Below are positions 5,104 through 5,307 of a DNA stretch of 5,307 bases, piece by piece; the first letter of the stretch is position 1; each line of letters begins with the position of its first letter. Under the pieces are notes generated by a model, which saw nothing but the letters and a program-made list of their open reading frames with translations, searched no databases and had not been told where the DNA came from. The stretch is from Candidatus Aminicenantota bacterium (GTDB taxonomy: Bacteria > Acidobacteriota > Aminicenantia > Aminicenantales > Aminicenantaceae): assembly GCA_030627155.1 (NCBI GenBank), contig DAOUSP010000102.1, positions 1-5,307 on the forward strand, given 5' to 3'. The position numbers and the translations under genes are program-made.

Positions 5104-5307
5104 ATGAGGAACAAAGTAATTCCACTAATTCTAACTGGCGTATTATCAATTGCATTAATTAGTTGTGGTGGAAAAGGTGGTGATAATGAACCCAATGACA
5201 ATTTTAAAGATGCAAAATCAGTAAATAGAGATGATACATTGAAAGTTGCAATCTTTCCAACAGGTGACTGTGATTATTTTAAGATTAAATTAGAAGGAGA
5301 AAATAAA
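5104..5307 (+). CDS. Lipoprotein with PPC-like motif, N-terminal part, cut by window edge
   Basis: Sixty-eight codons are visible before the right edge. Residues 1-20 form a type II signal peptide: basic R2 and K4, a hydrophobic core, and the lipobox L18-I19-S20-C21. C21 should become the lipid-modified N-terminus, so the product would be anchored to a membrane on the outer side of the cytoplasmic membrane. A glycine-rich linker (22-27) leads to EPNDNFKDAKSV (29-40), and GDCDYFKIKL follows at 54-63. The pair E-P-N-D and G-D-x-D-Y-F is the hallmark of the PPC (bacterial pre-peptidase C-terminal) beta-sandwich domain. That domain is an accessory module of secreted proteases and other surface proteins. 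What lies after it is unknown, so no enzyme function can be given. The start is supported by AGGAGG 5 nt upstream. The gene is divergent from the SpoIID-like gene and has its own promoter next to a transposon scar. Confidence 0.82.
   Translation, partial: MRNKVIPLILTGVLSIALISCGGKGGDNEPNDNFKDAKSVNRDDTLKVAIFPTGDCDYFKIKLEGENK

Overview
The window is a bacterial chromosomal segment, AT-rich throughout. It has four genes on the minus strand and the start of one gene on the plus strand. Reading the minus strand in its own direction, the order is: a SpoIID/LytB-type cell-wall protein with a SPOR domain (2399-4615), orotate phosphoribosyltransferase pyrE (1825-2376), an NhaC-family Na+/H+ antiporter (333-1742), and the first 70 codons of spermidine synthase speE (1-210, cut by the window edge). 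On the plus strand, a lipoprotein with a PPC-like motif starts at 5104 and runs off the right edge.

The organism cannot be named from this sequence. The SPOR domain, the housekeeping genes and the sigma70-like promoters all indicate Bacteria. A SpoIID-like protein is not proof of sporulation, because the family is also common in non-sporulating bacteria. An uncultured diderm, for example an Acidobacteriota/Aminicenantes-like lineage, would fit the protein architecture. That is a weak guess from style, not from a marker gene.

The SpoIID-like gene and pyrE are 22 bp apart and probably share the promoter at 4640-4667. pyrE starts at TTG with a good Shine-Dalgarno. NhaC and speE each have an extended -10-like motif 10 to 13 nt before the ATG and no Shine-Dalgarno, so both may be transcribed separately with leaderless or near-leaderless mRNAs. 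The four genes look like independent housekeeping functions (envelope, pyrimidine synthesis, ion balance, polyamines) and not one pathway.

The 488 bp between the divergent SpoIID-like and lipoprotein genes hold no intact gene. They appear to be a transposon scar: a 31-codon fragment resembling the N-terminus of DUF4372/IS4-type transposases (4737-4832), followed in another frame by a fragment resembling the C-terminal end of an ISNCY/IS481-like transposase (4891-4992). The best promoter for the lipoprotein (4970-4998) lies across the end of this second fragment. I found no clear sign of a new defence, CRISPR or mobile system. The items most worth a second look are the scar, the overlapping starts of pyrE with an A AAA AAG heptamer, the leaderless pair, and the insert in the SpoIID-like protein.
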